The notes under the pieces were generated by a model that was not told the DNA's origin, searched no databases, and saw nothing but the letters and a program-made list of their open reading frames with translations. Below, in pieces: positions 43,340 through 52,208 of a stretch of 56,707 nt of DNA. The DNA lies in contig DEWH01000021.1 of NCBI GenBank assembly GCA_002363155.1, positions 13,822 to 70,528 on the forward strand. Direction: 5' to 3'. A program made the translations under genes and the position numbers. Source of the DNA: Ruminococcaceae bacterium UBA3215 (lineage in GTDB: Bacteria; Bacillota; Clostridia; Oscillospirales; Ruminococcaceae). Each line of letters starts with the position of its first letter. The stretch's first letter is position 1.

Positions 43340-43932
43340 GTGTTTCTCCTCCTTGACATTTCATTGTTTTTCTTGTCCGGAAAGGAATGCTTTTATTTTT
43401 CCTTCCAATAATATAGGGGCTTTGTAAACGTTTTCCGGAGACCCTTTTGGCAATTTCTAAAAATACGTCAAAAGAAAATGATTTGGCATATCTTCGGTTG
43501 GCAAAATTGCACATTACCTTTCCGGACTTTCTCTAATTTCGAGAGAAACTTTTTCTGAAATGATGTGTTTTATCATATTCGTAAATCTGTACAAAACATC
43601 TCCGGCTGCGTTGTGCATATTTACGACTCGAAAAAATGTCCTCTCATATATAGGGATAAAAAATGCCGATTTTTGCGGTACCTTTTTTCAAGTTTTTGCA
43701 ATTTTGTTTATTTTTTTAGAGATATTTAGAACAAAGCACAAATATACGACAATCCGCCGTCCAAATCTGTTTATATTGCCGTAAATTATATTAACTCGCT
43801 CTAACGTGAAATGTAATTAATAATTACCAAAGAATGAATAAATTTTAGAGAATGTTTGACAAAAACAAAGATTTGGAGTAAAATATAATTGGGTTATAAT
43901 AACTTGTACATAGTATTACTCGGAGGCTTAAC
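43340..43932. other. AT-rich divergent intergenic region, with the cargo promoter at 43856-43884
   Basis: 593 bases without a supportable gene, separating the minus-strand core module from the plus-strand cargo. A promoter for the MmeI-like gene is seen at 43856-43884 (TTGACA, 17-base spacer, TAAAAT). An inverted repeat near 43533-43553 (CTCTAATTTCGAGAG-type) is noted. No clear promoter for the minus-strand HTH gene was found. Confidence 0.6.
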
Positions 43933-46722
43933 ATGGCACTTTCAGATAAACAGCAAAAAGCCGCTGCAAAGGCATTTGCGGAATACTGGGACGGCAAAGG
44001 TTACGAAAAAGGCGAGTCGCAGCCGTTTTGGTTGTCGCTCCTGCGTGATGTCCTCGGTGTGGAGCACCCTGAGCAATTTATCAGCTTTGAAGATCAGGTA
44101 CACCTTGACCATACATCATTTATTGACGGGTTCATAAAGGATACCAAGGTTATGATCGAGCAGAAAAGCATTGACAAAGACCTGAGTAAGCCCATAAGAC
44201 AGTCTGACGGAACATTACAAACACCATTCCAGCAGGCAAAGCGCTACATAACCGAACTGCCCGTATCGCTCCACCCTCGTTGGGTCGTAGTCAGCAATTT
44301 CAAAGAGTTCCGTGTTTATGATATGGAGAAGCCGTGGGGAGAGCCGGAAGTAATAATGCTCGAAAATCTTGAAAACGAGTATTACAGATTACAGTTCCTT
44401 ACAGATACCGGAAGTGCACATATCCGAAAGGAAGAACAAATCTCGGTCGATGCAGGAAATGCTGTCGGTGTTCTGCGGAATGCTTTCTTGAAGCAGTACG
44501 GAGAGACCGATGATAACACTTTGAAAAGTCTCAACAAATTGTGTGTACGGCTCGTATTCTGCCTTTACGCAGAGGACGCGGGAGTATTTGGCAGGCACGG
44601 AATGTTCTATGATTATCTCCAAAGATTCGATGCGCGCGATATGCGTCGGGCTATAATTGACTTGTTCAGTGTTCTTAATACCCGTCCTGAAAACCGAGAC
44701 AAATATCTCGAAGCAGAGCTGAAAGCATTTCCATATGTCAACGGCGGGCTGTTTGATGATGACCATGTAGAGATACCGCCATTTAACGATGAAATAAAGG
44801 AAATACTGCTTGAAAAGGCGAGCCTTCGCATTGACTGGAGCGGTATCAGTCCGACTATTTTCGGTGCGGCATTCGAGAGCACCCTGAACCCAGAAACACG
44901 CAGAAGTGGCGGTATGCACTATACTTCGATAGAAAATATTCATAAGGTCATTGACCCGCTGTTCCTTGACGATCTTCGGGCTGAGTTCGACAGCATAGCT
45001 CAGATAGGTGTGGAAAAGACAAGAAACAACAAACTGAAGGAATTTCAGGACAAGCTCGCAAGTCTGACATTTCTCGACCCCGCCTGCGGTTCCGGAAACT
45101 TCCTCACGGAGACATTCTTATCTCTGCGACGCCTTGAAAATGAGGTTTTGTCATTGTTGAAAGGCGGGCAGATTGTCTTTGATACCGGAGACCTTATCAA
45201 AGTCAACATAGGACAGTTTTATGGCATTGAAATAAATGATTTTGCTGTTGCAGTCGCAAATACGGCACTGTGGATAGCGGAACATCAGATGATCGAAGAA
45301 ACCCGTAAAGTCGTACATATCAATGTGGATTTTCTGCCGCTGAAGAAATATGACAATATCAAAGAAGCTAATTCTCTGCATACAGACTGGCGTGAGGTTA
45401 TCGCGCCCGAAAAGCTGTCATACATAATGGGCAACCCGCCGTTCGTCGGCTATTCGCTGCAAAGCAAGGAGCAGAAAGAGGATATGCTGTCGATATACAA
45501 GGACGAGAAAGGCAAGCCCTACAAGACAGCCGGAAAGATAGACTATGTTGCAGCATGGTATTTCAAGGCTTCGGAGTATATTCAGCATACCGCTATCCGG
45601 TGCGCGTTCGTATCGACAAATTCCATTACGCAGGGCGAACAGGTCGCGGCAGTCTGGAAGCCGCTTTATGAGCGCTTCGGCATACATATAGACTTTGCTT
45701 GGCGTACATTCAAGTGGGGCAGCGAGAGTAATGACGCTGCCGCCGTCCATTGTGTCATCGTCGGGTTCAGCTCGGCTGAAAATCCCGGTAAGCGCAAGCT
45801 ATTCCTGAGCAAGCAGGTCGTTCACGAGGTCGATAACATCAATGCGTATCTATTTGAAGCGGTAAACGTGTTTATAGAAAGCAGAAGCAAGCCTATTTGT
45901 GATGTTCCAGCTATGACTACTGGAAATCGACCAGCTGACGGAGGACATCTTATTATTGAAGCAGATGAATATGATGATTTTATAAAACGTGAACCAAACG
46001 CTATAAAGTTTATTAAGCCATTTGTTGGTTCAGAAGTTTATATAAATAACCTCAAAAGATATTGTTTATGGCTTGTTGGCGCGTCTCCAACTGAGTTAAT
46101 GAAGATGCCATTAGTTTTAGACAGAATAGAAAAATGCAGACAAGATAGATTAAATGGAGCAGAAGATAGACAAAAATTAGCAGAATCCCCATCATTGTTT
46201 CGCGAGACTAAAAATCCGAAAACATATATTATTGTGCCTCGACATTCATCTGAAAACAGAAAATACATACCTATGGGTTTTTTAGATGATAACTATATTC
46301 CGGCAGACTCTGCCACAATTATTCCTAATGCCACACTATTTGATTTTGGAATTTTAACTTCAAATGTTCATATGGCGTGGGTTAGGGCTGTATGCGGAAG
46401 AATAAAGAGCGATTACCGCTATTCAAAAGATATTGTTTATAATAACTTTCCGTGGTGTGATCCTACCTCGGAGCAGAAAGCTGAGATTGAACACACAGCA
46501 CAGGCGATACTCGATGAAAGGGCGAAATTTCCCGAAAGCAGTCTTGCCGATATGTACGGTGATAAAATGTACCTATTCGGCAGTCTTCTCAAGGCACATC
46601 AGGCGAATGATGTCGCGGTTATGAAAGCGTATGGTCTGAGCACCAAAGGCGATGTCACCGAGGCTGGGTGCGTGGCGTTCCTGTTTGAGAAGTATCGGGA
46701 GATTACGGAGGGGAAAACCTAA
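43933..46722 (+). CDS. MmeI-like (type IIL) restriction-modification enzyme
   Basis: 929 residues, about the size of MmeI. The N-terminal nuclease-like region has D65 and E76-Q-K78 (DGFIKDTKVMIEQK), a D-x10-ExK pattern like that of MmeI. The methyltransferase has the SAM motif FLDPACGSGNF (~381-390) and the catalytic NPPF (~499) of an adenine methylase. The target-recognition domain spans ~650-840, followed by a C-terminal helical part. Such single proteins both cut and modify DNA. The stretch 45895-46440 that encodes the recognition domain is much more AT-rich than the flanks, suggesting domain replacement. GGAGG precedes the ATG. Confidence 0.87.
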   Translation: MALSDKQQKAAAKAFAEYWDGKGYEKGESQPFWLSLLRDVLGVEHPEQFISFEDQVHLDHTSFIDGFIKDTKVMIEQKSIDKDLSKPIRQSDGTLQTPFQQAKRYITELPVSLHPRWVVVSNFKEFRVYDMEKPWGEPEVIMLENLENEYYRLQFLTDTGSAHIRKEEQISVDAGNAVGVLRNAFLKQYGETDDNTLKSLNKLCVRLVFCLYAEDAGVFGRHGMFYDYLQRFDARDMRRAIIDLFSVLNTRPENRDKYLEAELKAFPYVNGGLFDDDHVEIPPFNDEIKEILLEKASLRIDWSGISPTIFGAAFESTLNPETRRSGGMHYTSIENIHKVIDPLFLDDLRAEFDSIAQIGVEKTRNNKLKEFQDKLASLTFLDPACGSGNFLTETFLSLRRLENEVLSLLKGGQIVFDTGDLIKVNIGQFYGIEINDFAVAVANTALWIAEHQMIEETRKVVHINVDFLPLKKYDNIKEANSLHTDWREVIAPEKLSYIMGNPPFVGYSLQSKEQKEDMLSIYKDEKGKPYKTAGKIDYVAAWYFKASEYIQHTAIRCAFVSTNSITQGEQVAAVWKPLYERFGIHIDFAWRTFKWGSESNDAAAVHCVIVGFSSAENPGKRKLFLSKQVVHEVDNINAYLFEAVNVFIESRSKPICDVPAMTTGNRPADGGHLIIEADEYDDFIKREPNAIKFIKPFVGSEVYINNLKRYCLWLVGASPTELMKMPLVLDRIEKCRQDRLNGAEDRQKLAESPSLFRETKNPKTYIIVPRHSSENRKYIPMGFLDDNYIPADSATIIPNATLFDFGILTSNVHMAWVRAVCGRIKSDYRYSKDIVYNNFPWCDPTSEQKAEIEHTAQAILDERAKFPESSLADMYGDKMYLFGSLLKAHQANDVAVMKAYGLSTKGDVTEAGCVAFLFEKYREITEGKT

Positions 46723-46793
46723 TATCATCACTTTATGGTGAATATATAAAACATAAGCAAAACTAACTATTGATAACAGAGAGGCAAAAGTAT

Positions 46794-49394
46794 ATGTTAA
46801 AAAACACAAAGAATTACTTTAAGCATGTTAATAAAACTTATTCTCTTATAAAAATACTCATGCTATCGGTAATTACTTTAATGGTCGTGTTTATTTTAGA
46901 CATTCTAGATAAGCCTTCTGAAATACTCAGCAACATTGATAATAATATATTATCAGTCTCTATTATTGGCATTGTACTGCTTGCATTTTTGTGGTCTGTG
47001 CATCAACATGCATGGAGCAATCTAAAAATAGCAAGTGTCAACAACGTAGATTTTCTTATAATCTATGGTCTAGTTATATCTTCTGTTGGTTTTACAGTAT
47101 GGTTGATATTATATGGTTTTCTATGCTATAAATCTTTATGTTCATTTATTATAGTCCTAGCTTCTTTTATATTTTTAATTTTACGAATAGTAAAGGTAAG
47201 TAGCGTTTTCAATAATACTACTAAGTCCAATCTGTGGGATTTAAAGGATATATACGAAGGTAATCTTAGTGTTAACCCTGATCAACCTATTCTGTTATCC
47301 GAAAAAGATGTTGATTATGATCTTTTGGGACGAACCGGTATGATTACTCTCATCGAAAGATATATCACAACATATACTGCCGATAGTTCGTTCGTTATAG
47401 GAATTGTTGGAGAATGGGGAAGCGGGAAAACAACAATTTTAAATAATGTAAAAAGAGATTTGGTTTTAAACAATGATATTATTGTCATTGACAACTTTGA
47501 CCCTTGGGTTTTCGGGACGCAAGAGACTCTGCTTATTGCCATGTACGAAAATATATTAAAACATACTGGCATAAAGCTGAGTGTGTCTCAGAATAATAAT
47601 ATGATTAGAGTTTTGAGCGACACTGTATCTGAGTTAAGCTCAAGTGCTTTGAATATATCTGCAATAAGTAAAGTTATTGGCAATCTTTCCAACACAAATA
47701 ATGCCTATGATGATGCTGATAATTTAAAAAAACTAATAGGAGATCATTTAATATCACAGAATAAAACAGTAGTTTTTATGATTGATAACATAGATAGAGC
47801 AGAATCGGAAAATATAATATTCCTGTTTAAACTAATAGGAACAATTTTTGATTTGCCCAATATAATCTATGTTCTATCTTACGATAGAGAAAGAGTTGAG
47901 GATATACTACAAAACACGAACAAAATAGATCCTAAATATATTGAAAAAATAGTACAGCAAGAAGTTCATGTTCCCACCCCCCCCGAAGAAAGACTTCGTG
48001 AATTGTATTATATGTGTATGAGAAATATTTTGATACAATATGGCGTTGATAAGGAGGAACTAAAACTATATAAACCTATATTAGATTTTGTTTGCGAAAA
48101 TGTAAAAAGCGTTAGGAATTTCAAAAGACTGATAAATTCTGCATTTACATCTGCATTCTTAAATGAATGTAAACTAAATAGGTTTACATTATTAACCTTG
48201 GAAATAATTAGTTTTTTAGAGCCAAAGTTATATTTCTCAATAAGAGATAACAGACAGTTCTACATATCAGAAGATACTATTTATGATCGGCGGCTGTATC
48301 AATATTCTTTTAATAAAGAACAACGCACTTTAAACTTAAAGAAATACTTTAGCGATTTATTTATAACTTTCCCTAATTATAAATTTATGTTATCATATTT
48401 GTTTCCAAATGTTAAAGAGTATGCTAAAGATACCATTATTTTACCACAAGAAAATCAGAATCAAAAGAATACAAAAAAGAGTTTTCCAATATACAGCGTA
48501 AAATTCTTTGATTTATACTTTTCTTACGGCGTAAATGATTTCTATAGAATTAGGTCAACAGTAAAAGAAGTTATAAAAACAATAACATATTCCAACAACA
48601 AAGAAGATATTAAAACCGAAATTATAGAAAAGATTATATTTCAAAACCCTGAGTTTCATAAAGAATATGCAGAAACATTAAATTTGTTTGTAGATGATAT
48701 TCCAGCACAAAAAAGTTTGTGGGTAATCGAAACTTTATGGGAAAATATTTATAGTATAGACAACAGTATAGAATTTATGGCTTTGGACGGCAGACAAAGA
48801 ATACTGGTTGTTATTGCGGAGTTACTAAATAAAATCGAAGATAATGAGTTAAATGATTTCTTGAACATTATAAAAAAAGATTACGGGCATTTGTGCCTAC
48901 TATTTGAGTTGCTCTCGTGGGTTAAAAGCGAAAAAACTGGAGGCAACAGCAAAACATATGATGCTATTTTTGAAATCTATTCAAACCTCTGTACAACCAT
49001 AGTTAACAACAGAGTTGATTTATATGATAATACTAATTATAGTTTTCACAATATTTTGGGCTTAATATGGTATTACAGTAAAAATGAGCAAAAAGATTTA
49101 ATATTGAAACCATATTTTGAAGATATTTTCAATGAGAAAAACATATATCGTATGATAGGTGACGCAATTCGATGTTCAATAGGATCCGTATATGGATATA
49201 GTATTTCTGAAGACGACCTAAAGTGTTTATATTTGGAACAAGATATGATTGATAAAGCTGTAGCAGTTAATCCTCCGACAACTGATTCCGAGAATGTTAT
49301 ATTAGATATTTATAATAAATATCTTTTAAAAGAATATAATTTTTTTGACAGAACAGGAATAGTTTCAACAACTGAAATAAAATTTGATTTATAA
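46794..49394 (+). CDS. Membrane-anchored KAP-family P-loop NTPase
   Basis: 866 residues. About four transmembrane helices lie in the first ~145 residues. A KAP-type NTPase follows, with Walker A in IGIVGEWGSGKTTIL (~202-215), the family motif NFDPWVFGTQETLL just after it, and Walker B with sensor in VVFMIDNIDRAES (~325-337), then a long helical C-terminus. KAP NTPases include several anti-phage and membrane-signalling proteins; the function of this one is unknown. The ATG at 46794 follows AGAGAGG; an in-frame TTG at 46770 lacks a site. It starts 71 bases after the MmeI-like gene and is strikingly AT-rich, consistent with transfer. Confidence 0.8.
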   Translation: MLKNTKNYFKHVNKTYSLIKILMLSVITLMVVFILDILDKPSEILSNIDNNILSVSIIGIVLLAFLWSVHQHAWSNLKIASVNNVDFLIIYGLVISSVGFTVWLILYGFLCYKSLCSFIIVLASFIFLILRIVKVSSVFNNTTKSNLWDLKDIYEGNLSVNPDQPILLSEKDVDYDLLGRTGMITLIERYITTYTADSSFVIGIVGEWGSGKTTILNNVKRDLVLNNDIIVIDNFDPWVFGTQETLLIAMYENILKHTGIKLSVSQNNNMIRVLSDTVSELSSSALNISAISKVIGNLSNTNNAYDDADNLKKLIGDHLISQNKTVVFMIDNIDRAESENIIFLFKLIGTIFDLPNIIYVLSYDRERVEDILQNTNKIDPKYIEKIVQQEVHVPTPPEERLRELYYMCMRNILIQYGVDKEELKLYKPILDFVCENVKSVRNFKRLINSAFTSAFLNECKLNRFTLLTLEIISFLEPKLYFSIRDNRQFYISEDTIYDRRLYQYSFNKEQRTLNLKKYFSDLFITFPNYKFMLSYLFPNVKEYAKDTIILPQENQNQKNTKKSFPIYSVKFFDLYFSYGVNDFYRIRSTVKEVIKTITYSNNKEDIKTEIIEKIIFQNPEFHKEYAETLNLFVDDIPAQKSLWVIETLWENIYSIDNSIEFMALDGRQRILVVIAELLNKIEDNELNDFLNIIKKDYGHLCLLFELLSWVKSEKTGGNSKTYDAIFEIYSNLCTTIVNNRVDLYDNTNYSFHNILGLIWYYSKNEQKDLILKPYFEDIFNEKNIYRMIGDAIRCSIGSVYGYSISEDDLKCLYLEQDMIDKAVAVNPPTTDSENVILDIYNKYLLKEYNFFDRTGIVSTTEIKFDL

Positions 49395-49417
49395 CAATTA
49401 TAAGGGAGGAAACATTT

Positions 49418-49609
49418 ATGACAGCAAACGATTTAGACCGTACCTGCGGCTTGACAGATGATGAACTGACCGAGCGTTTCAAGGAATCTATCCGCATTGA
49501 CAACGAGATACGCAGGATAAAAGGGCTGCCAGTAGCAAAATTTGATACTGAAAAGAAAAAGCCTTATATAGAATATCCGGACGGGAGACGCGAGTATGTC
49601 GGAGAATAA
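49418..49609 (+). CDS. Small protein, putative antitoxin of the zeta-like toxin
   Basis: 63 residues starting MTANDLDRTCGLTDDELTER, acidic then basic, ending EYPDGRREYVGE. It overlaps the zeta-like gene by 14 bases and has GGGAGG upstream. Small genes in this position beside zeta-type kinases are usually antitoxins; similarity to epsilon is not claimed. Confidence 0.65.
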   Translation: MTANDLDRTCGLTDDELTERFKESIRIDNEIRRIKGLPVAKFDTEKKKPYIEYPDGRREYVGE

Positions 49610-50177
49610 ACTGCTGAAACCGGAAGTTATCGTGTTTGCCGGTCCGAATGGCAGCGGCAAAACTACGATTACCAAAATGGCACGAACTGTCGGTGATTAC
49701 ATTAATGCTGATGATATTAAGAAAGCGACTTTGTGTTCAGATATGGATGCTGCCTTAAAAGCTGAAAAACTACGAAATGATGCAATAGATGAACACAAGG
49801 ATTTTTCTTTTGAGACCGTGTTATCAACTGACCGGAATTTGAAGCTATTGCAGAGAGCGAAAGACGAAGGTTATTTTATTCGTGCAATTTATGTGTTGAC
49901 TGCAATGCCAGAAGTCAATATAACCCGTGTAAATGTGCGTACAGCCTCCGGTGGTCACAGCGTTCCGGAAGATAAGATCAGAAGTCGCTACACAAAGGCA
50001 CTTGCGCTTATTCCGCAGCTTGTGGAGATCAGCGATATTGTTCACATCTACGACAACACCATAGAACCTTTCCGTATCTTCAAAAAGCGTAAGGATATTT
50101 ATTATCATTGGGCAAATGAATTCTGGAATAACGATAAGATACAGCAATTAACAGGAATATCCGATTACACAAATTAA
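49596..50177 (+). CDS. Zeta-toxin-like / predicted ABC-type ATPase (P-loop kinase)
   Basis: 193 residues. Walker A is VFAGPNGSGKTTITK. The later FSFETVLSTDRNLKLL and GGHSVPEDKIRSRYTKALAL segments are characteristic of the zeta-like group. Zeta toxins phosphorylate peptidoglycan precursors; here the assignment rests on the fold and on the small upstream partner. It would stabilise the element as an addiction module. A hairpin (GCCGC...GCGGC) at 50181-50210 follows the gene but lacks a T-run. Confidence 0.75.
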   Translation: MSENKLLKPEVIVFAGPNGSGKTTITKMARTVGDYINADDIKKATLCSDMDAALKAEKLRNDAIDEHKDFSFETVLSTDRNLKLLQRAKDEGYFIRAIYVLTAMPEVNITRVNVRTASGGHSVPEDKIRSRYTKALALIPQLVEISDIVHIYDNTIEPFRIFKKRKDIYYHWANEFWNNDKIQQLTGISDYTN

Positions 50178-50217
50178 ATGCCGCCTGTCCTGATGGCAGG
50201 ACAAGCGGCTGATGATG

Positions 50218-50481
50218 TTAGTCTTTGAATATGTCGAGCATGAAAGCTGCTCCAAGCCGGAAGCCTCTCTCAAAATCCTGCAAACTCTCGCAGGCAGTTG
50301 TAACGTGTATTGCGTCCGAATATTTTTCGAGAAGTTCCTTGCAATCGGAGTGCTTTTTCAGAATTTCCGTTTCGTACTCGTCGATTTCTTCTCGTGCGTC
50401 AATATATTGTTTGGTATTTGGAACCGGCATTGAGCAGGGACTGATTTCTCCATAGTAAAGACTTTCGATAAAACTTTTCAT
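50218..50481 (-). CDS. Small helical protein (DUF6809-like)
   Basis: 87 residues beginning MKSFIESLYYGEISP, with the SMPVPNTKQY segment and a helical remainder (REEIDEYETEILKKHSDCKE). It resembles DUF6809 proteins, small proteins of mobile elements in Clostridia with no known function. A strong GGAGG lies upstream of the ATG. It is the last gene before the right repeat; 50482-50673 is gene-free. Confidence 0.7.
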   Translation of the reverse strand: MKSFIESLYYGEISPCSMPVPNTKQYIDAREEIDEYETEILKKHSDCKELLEKYSDAIHVTTACESLQDFERGFRLGAAFMLDIFKD

Positions 50482-50535
50482 AGTGTTTCCTCCAACTTGT
50501 CGTAGGTTGTTATTTCTGTAAAGATGTCGAAAGTC

Positions 50536-50560
50536 TTGTCCATTATTTGTCCATTATTGT
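50536..50560 (+). repeat. Right arm-type integrase-binding repeat (candidate)
   Basis: Matches 38593-38617 in 24 of 25 bases, same orientation, about 115 bases inside the right attachment site. Confidence 0.65.
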
Positions 50561-50673
50561 TACAAAAACTTGCTAAAAGACACCCGTTAAGCTTAAAAGT
50601 TAAGGCAAGCTGAACCCGCTTAAATAAAGGGATAGAGCAATTTACGAAAAGCTAAACAAGTATGTTTAGCCCA

Positions 50674-50698
50674 TTCAAGTCCCGTCACTCAGACCATA
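50674..50698 (+). repeat. Right attachment repeat of element A / left end of element B
   Basis: Identical to 38505-38529 over 25 bases; only the 3' part of the tRNA is present, without the rest of the gene. Confidence 0.9.
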
Positions 50699-50705
50699 GA
50701 ATTGT

Positions 50706-50745
50706 CCTCGGAAATGGCTTAATGAAGCCGTTTCCGAGGTTTTTC
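50706..50745 (+). terminator. Second attachment-site terminator
   Basis: CCTCGGAAA-T-GGCTT, loop AATG, AAGCC-G-TTTCCGAGG, followed by TTTTT. It holds the same place relative to the att repeat as 38537-38579. Confidence 0.88.
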
Positions 50746-50849
50746 TATTCTGTTGTAAAGTGCTGTGGTCTTCGTTTGGTCTTTATTTTTCGGGAATGGT
50801 CTTTGCGGTCTCAGAAAAATCTGAAAATTTTTTTGATTTTTTATGACGA

Positions 50850-52064
50850 TCATGCGGGTAAAGCCTTGCGGATTTCACCCTGCTGATCGTCATTTTTCCT
50901 TTTTGAAAAGTTCAGTGCGTTCTCGATGACATCGCTCGTTCTCGCCTGAGCCTCTTGGAACATATGCACATAGGTGGAAGTTGTTGTAGAAATGGCACTA
51001 TGCCCTAAATCAGCTGACACGGTAGCGGGGTCAACTCCTGCAAAAATTAGTAAACTTGCGTGGAAGTGACGCATCGAGTGAACATCGCAGAAGCGCATAC
51101 CGTTCTTTTCGGTGAAACGCTTGAGCCAAGTGTAAGGCGTGTTGTTCGCCATAGGCTTGCCGTCCCACTGAACAAAGAGCCTGTCGTTCTCTATCCATTT
51201 GTCGCCCATTTCCTCACGCATAAGATCCTGCTCGGCTTTCAGTTCACGGAGAACATCTATGACCGCAGGAGCCAGCTTCGTTGAACGACGGGAACGTTTG
51301 GTCTTTGTAGTGTCGGTGTAAGTGCCGTTGCGATTGGTGTAGTTCGATGTACGGCACACATTGACTACTCTCGTTTCCCAGTTGATATCTTTCCACTCCA
51401 AGCCGAGCATCTCACCACGGCGGAATCCGCTGTATATTGCGAGCATAAAGAAGGCTCTATACTTGACCGGAGCTGTTTCAAGCAAACCGAAAAGCTGCTC
51501 GACTTCCTCGATAGTGTAGATCTCCTTTTCTTTCTTCTCACCCTTTGGTACTGTAACGCGGGAACAGGGATTGTCTTTCAACATATCCATTTTGATCGCG
51601 TAGGAGAAGATCGAAGATATGAAGCTGAGATGATGAACAAGAGTCTTGCGGGAAAGCGGCTTGCCTGTCTGTAAGTTCCTGCCGTTGACTGCGAGGTCAT
51701 TAATGAACTTCTGAATGTCACGGCTGGTTATCTTGTCGAGACGAAGGTGTCCGAGCGCGGGATATACTCTTGTTGTAAGAGTCCGCTGCCTTGTGTAGGA
51801 CGAGTTTTTCAGATTGAGCTTTGCATATTCGTCAAACCACTGCTCTGCAAAAGTCTGAAACTTTATTGATGCAGTGACCTGTCCGAGTTTGCACTCTTCC
51901 TCGAAAAGTACGATCTGACGATCAAGTTCTTTCTTTATCTGACGCTCGGTCATATTCTCCGGGATTTTCCACGTCTTTGACTGAATAACCTGCTTGCCGT
52001 TGACATCATATCCGCATGATACTTTTATTCTGTAGCTATCGCCACGTTTTGAAATTGTTGCCAT
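50850..52064 (-). CDS. Tyrosine recombinase/integrase of element B
   Basis: 404 residues, closely similar to the element A integrase along its length (shared SLISFISSIFSYAIKM-type and YSGFRRGEMLGLEWKD segments). The catalytic residues are FRRGE arginine, HSMRHFHAS, GHSAISTTT and the TYVHMF tyrosine. I use the ATG at 52064 with AGGAGG upstream. Three TGGTCTT motifs downstream (about 50769-50815) are candidate arm sites different from those of element A. Confidence 0.92.
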   Translation of the reverse strand: MATISKRGDSYRIKVSCGYDVNGKQVIQSKTWKIPENMTERQIKKELDRQIVLFEEECKLGQVTASIKFQTFAEQWFDEYAKLNLKNSSYTRQRTLTTRVYPALGHLRLDKITSRDIQKFINDLAVNGRNLQTGKPLSRKTLVHHLSFISSIFSYAIKMDMLKDNPCSRVTVPKGEKKEKEIYTIEEVEQLFGLLETAPVKYRAFFMLAIYSGFRRGEMLGLEWKDINWETRVVNVCRTSNYTNRNGTYTDTTKTKRSRRSTKLAPAVIDVLRELKAEQDLMREEMGDKWIENDRLFVQWDGKPMANNTPYTWLKRFTEKNGMRFCDVHSMRHFHASLLIFAGVDPATVSADLGHSAISTTTSTYVHMFQEAQARTSDVIENALNFSKRKNDDQQGEIRKALPA

Positions 52065-52111
52065 TGCAATTATTCCTCCTGATAATTCGCAAGGCATTTC
52101 CTGTATCTCCC

Positions 52112-52141
52112 ATTATACACTTTAAAGTGTGATTCTGTCAA
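52112..52141 (-). promoter_or_regulatory. Integrase B promoter with palindromic operator
   Basis: TTGACA (52136-52141), 18-base spacer, TATAAT (52112-52117). The spacer contains a perfect palindrome ACACTTTAAAGTGT (52117-52130), a likely repressor site. Confidence 0.75.
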
Positions 52142-52208
52142 GTGCTTCTGAGAGAAAAATGCCTTGCGATGCGCCGATTTGTGTATGAGAAAATTACCGG
52201 ATCATTTT

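Larger units (their letters stand above)
38505..50698. mobile_element. Integrative mobilizable element A in tRNA-Pro
   Basis: Bounded by a perfect 25-bp direct repeat of the tRNA-Pro 3' end; one copy plus the interior is 12,169 bp. Contents from left: terminator, integrase, MobV relaxase, candidate oriT, short-repeat cluster, primase-helicase, HTH protein, then cargo (MmeI-like enzyme, KAP NTPase, zeta-like toxin pair, DUF6809-like gene). No type IV secretion genes are present, so it would need a helper element to transfer. The core genes are on the minus strand; most cargo is on the plus strand. Confidence 0.85.

Noticed and set aside
43050..43514. Upstream part of a 590-residue open frame in front of the element A helicase
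   Set aside because: It overlaps the HTH gene in another phase, is Arg/Gly/Ala-rich and low in typical residues, and has no similarity to the element B homologue before the TTG at 43049.
50641..50700. A second tRNA-Pro gene at the right end of element A
   Set aside because: Only the 3' 20 bases of the tRNA plus flank are present; there is no anticodon or D arm.
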